Shown here one piece after another: positions 6,211-6,847 of a stretch of 6,847 nucleotides of DNA. Each line of letters begins with the position of its first letter. Positions within the stretch are counted from its first letter, which is position 1. Below the pieces are notes generated by a model. It was not told where the DNA came from. It did not search any database and saw nothing but the letters and a program-made list of their open reading frames with translations. The stretch is taken from the NCBI GenBank assembly GCA_030641945.1, contig DAOWLL010000091.1, forward strand, positions 1 through 6,847, written 5' to 3'. The stretch is from Gammaproteobacteria bacterium. Its GTDB lineage: Bacteria > Pseudomonadota > Gammaproteobacteria > SZUA-229. Position numbers and translations under genes: made by a program.

Positions 6211-6288
6211 AAATAACATGTTTAATATCTGTGTTTATCTGCGTTCATCTGTGGAATAAAGTTGTATTCACGTTCGTTTCATGGAGAG

Positions 6289-6847
6289 CTAACGGTTCAT
6301 GGCCAGTCGCAACAGGCCGGCAACGCTGACCGCGTCGGTGATCTCGCCATCGATTACGAGCTGGATGGCATCATCGAGTGGCAGTCTCATCAGCTGCAAA
6401 TCTTCGGTCTCCTCAAACTCGGTTTCTCCCTCGGTAAGTCCAGTAGCGACATAAATGATACCGCGTTCATCGGTGACCGAGTTCGATGTATGCAAATGCA
6501 TCAGTGTTTGCCAGTGGTCGGCACTAAAACCGGTTTCCTCCTTGAGTTCGCGTTTGGCCGATTCCAGCGGGTCGATATGCAACGGCCCACCGCCCATCGG
6601 TATCTCCCAGGAGTAACAATCGGGAACATAACGGTACTGTCCAACCAGCCATGTGTTGTTCTGTTCATCCAGCGGGATGATGCCAATAGCGATATTCTTG
6701 AACAGGATTTTTCCATAGTGCGATAAGCCGCCGCCCGGGTTGATGACGTCGTCTTCATCGAGGCAGAACCACGGGTTTTCATAAATGCGCTTGTTGCTTT
6801 GCCGCTTCCATGGATTGGGGTGTGTTATCAATCTGGGTTTGTCAGAA
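6289..6847 (-). CDS. Nudix hydrolase, probably ADP-ribose or nucleotide-sugar pyrophosphatase-like (5' end beyond window)
   Basis: The frame is open from the stop at 6289-6291 to the window edge. The first start codon inside is a TTG at 6831 (180 residues) without a ribosome binding site, and upstream codons stay open, so the true start probably lies outside. Numbering from that TTG, the Nudix box runs from G80 to F102, with the metal-binding helix REL-K-EE-T-GF intact (R94, E95, E98, E99). The upstream Glu of the Gx5E part is Ile (I86) in this protein. The lead-in YENPWFCLDEDDV and LVGQYRY...WEIPMGGG resemble ADP-ribose pyrophosphatase-type Nudix enzymes, which cleave nucleoside diphosphates linked to another moiety using Mg2+. 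The substrate cannot be fixed from sequence. It is convergent with the glutaredoxin gene across the repeat island. Confidence 0.88.
   Translation of the reverse strand, partial: SDKPRLITHPNPWKRQSNKRIYENPWFCLDEDDVINPGGGLSHYGKILFKNIAIGIIPLDEQNNTWLVGQYRYVPDCYSWEIPMGGGPLHIDPLESAKRELKEETGFSADHWQTLMHLHTSNSVTDERGIIYVATGLTEGETEFEETEDLQLMRLPLDDAIQLVIDGEITDAVSVAGLLRLAMNR

Larger units (their letters stand above)
5942..6255. mobile_element. MITE-like element with perfect 29-bp terminal inverted repeats
   Basis: Bases 5942-5970 (starting TCCACAGATG, ending AACACAGAT) are the exact reverse complement of 6227-6255. A second perfect inverted repeat of 18 bp lies inside: 6123-6140 (GTCCGCGAAA...) with 6193-6210. 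Between them (5971-6122) is a separate hairpin-rich core. The 314-bp unit encodes no credible transposase, so if mobile it is non-autonomous. Flanking bases (TTAAG on the left, ATAAAG on the right) do not form a clear target duplication. An alternative is a large repeated hairpin formed by recombination or replication slippage without transposition. Confidence 0.65.
5527..6288. other. Repeat island between convergent genes, no protein gene
   Basis: This 762-bp gap separates the glutaredoxin gene from the convergent Nudix gene, so neither promoter needs to lie here. Bases 5527-5650 show nothing convincing beyond a 5-bp hairpin (GCACA/TGTGC, 5546-5559) without a T-tract. From 5651 to 6255 the DNA is almost entirely repeats and palindromes, listed separately. 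Plus-strand frames such as 5922-6167 run through these arms, lack family resemblance and are rich in Lys/Arg, so they are not called as genes. Convergent gaps are typical tolerated landing sites for mobile repeats. Confidence 0.85.

Noticed and set aside
6262..6726. Plus-strand reading frame of 154 codons opposite the Nudix gene
   Set aside because: The opposite strand carries a clear Nudix box over the same bases; this is its antisense shadow.

Overview
The window looks like chromosomal DNA of a gammaproteobacterium. LipB and LipA read very close to their Escherichia coli counterparts, the small membrane-anchored glutaredoxin is of a type I associate with gammaproteobacteria, and the intergenic DNA carries REP/REPIN palindromes headed by GTAG of the kind known from pseudomonads and relatives. 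I cannot name genus or species. Five protein genes are present. All are intact except that the last one reaches the right edge of the window with its reading frame still open.

Left part (1-3312): two envelope-type genes are transcribed divergently and overlap at their 5' ends. On the minus strand is a ChaN/DUF399-family protein with a C-terminal PDZ domain. On the plus strand is a secreted zinc metallopeptidase of the M1 (gluzincin) type that lacks the usual GxMEN aminopeptidase motif. Their start regions interlock: ATG codons on opposite strands lie in the same 12 bp, so there is no intergenic promoter space.

Middle part (3313-5526): a hairpin of about 120 nt (3368-3489) occupies most of the gap before a tight plus-strand cluster lipB - lipA - glutaredoxin. 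LipB moves octanoyl groups from acyl carrier protein to lipoyl domains. LipA then inserts two sulfurs to make lipoate for pyruvate and 2-oxoglutarate dehydrogenases and the glycine cleavage H protein. The glutaredoxin follows 30 nt later and is probably cotranscribed.

Right part (5527-6847): a 762-bp gap between convergent genes is an island of repeats. It holds a purine-rich tandem array, a GTAG-headed REP hairpin, a perfect 26-bp REPIN nested inside a larger inverted repeat, a pair of diverged direct repeats, and a 314-bp MITE-like unit with perfect 29-bp terminal inverted repeats enclosing further hairpins. No credible protein gene lies in it. A minus-strand Nudix hydrolase closes the window.

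The genes themselves are recognisable families. The least ordinary features are the interlocked divergent starts, the long hairpin directly upstream of lipB and the layered repeat island.
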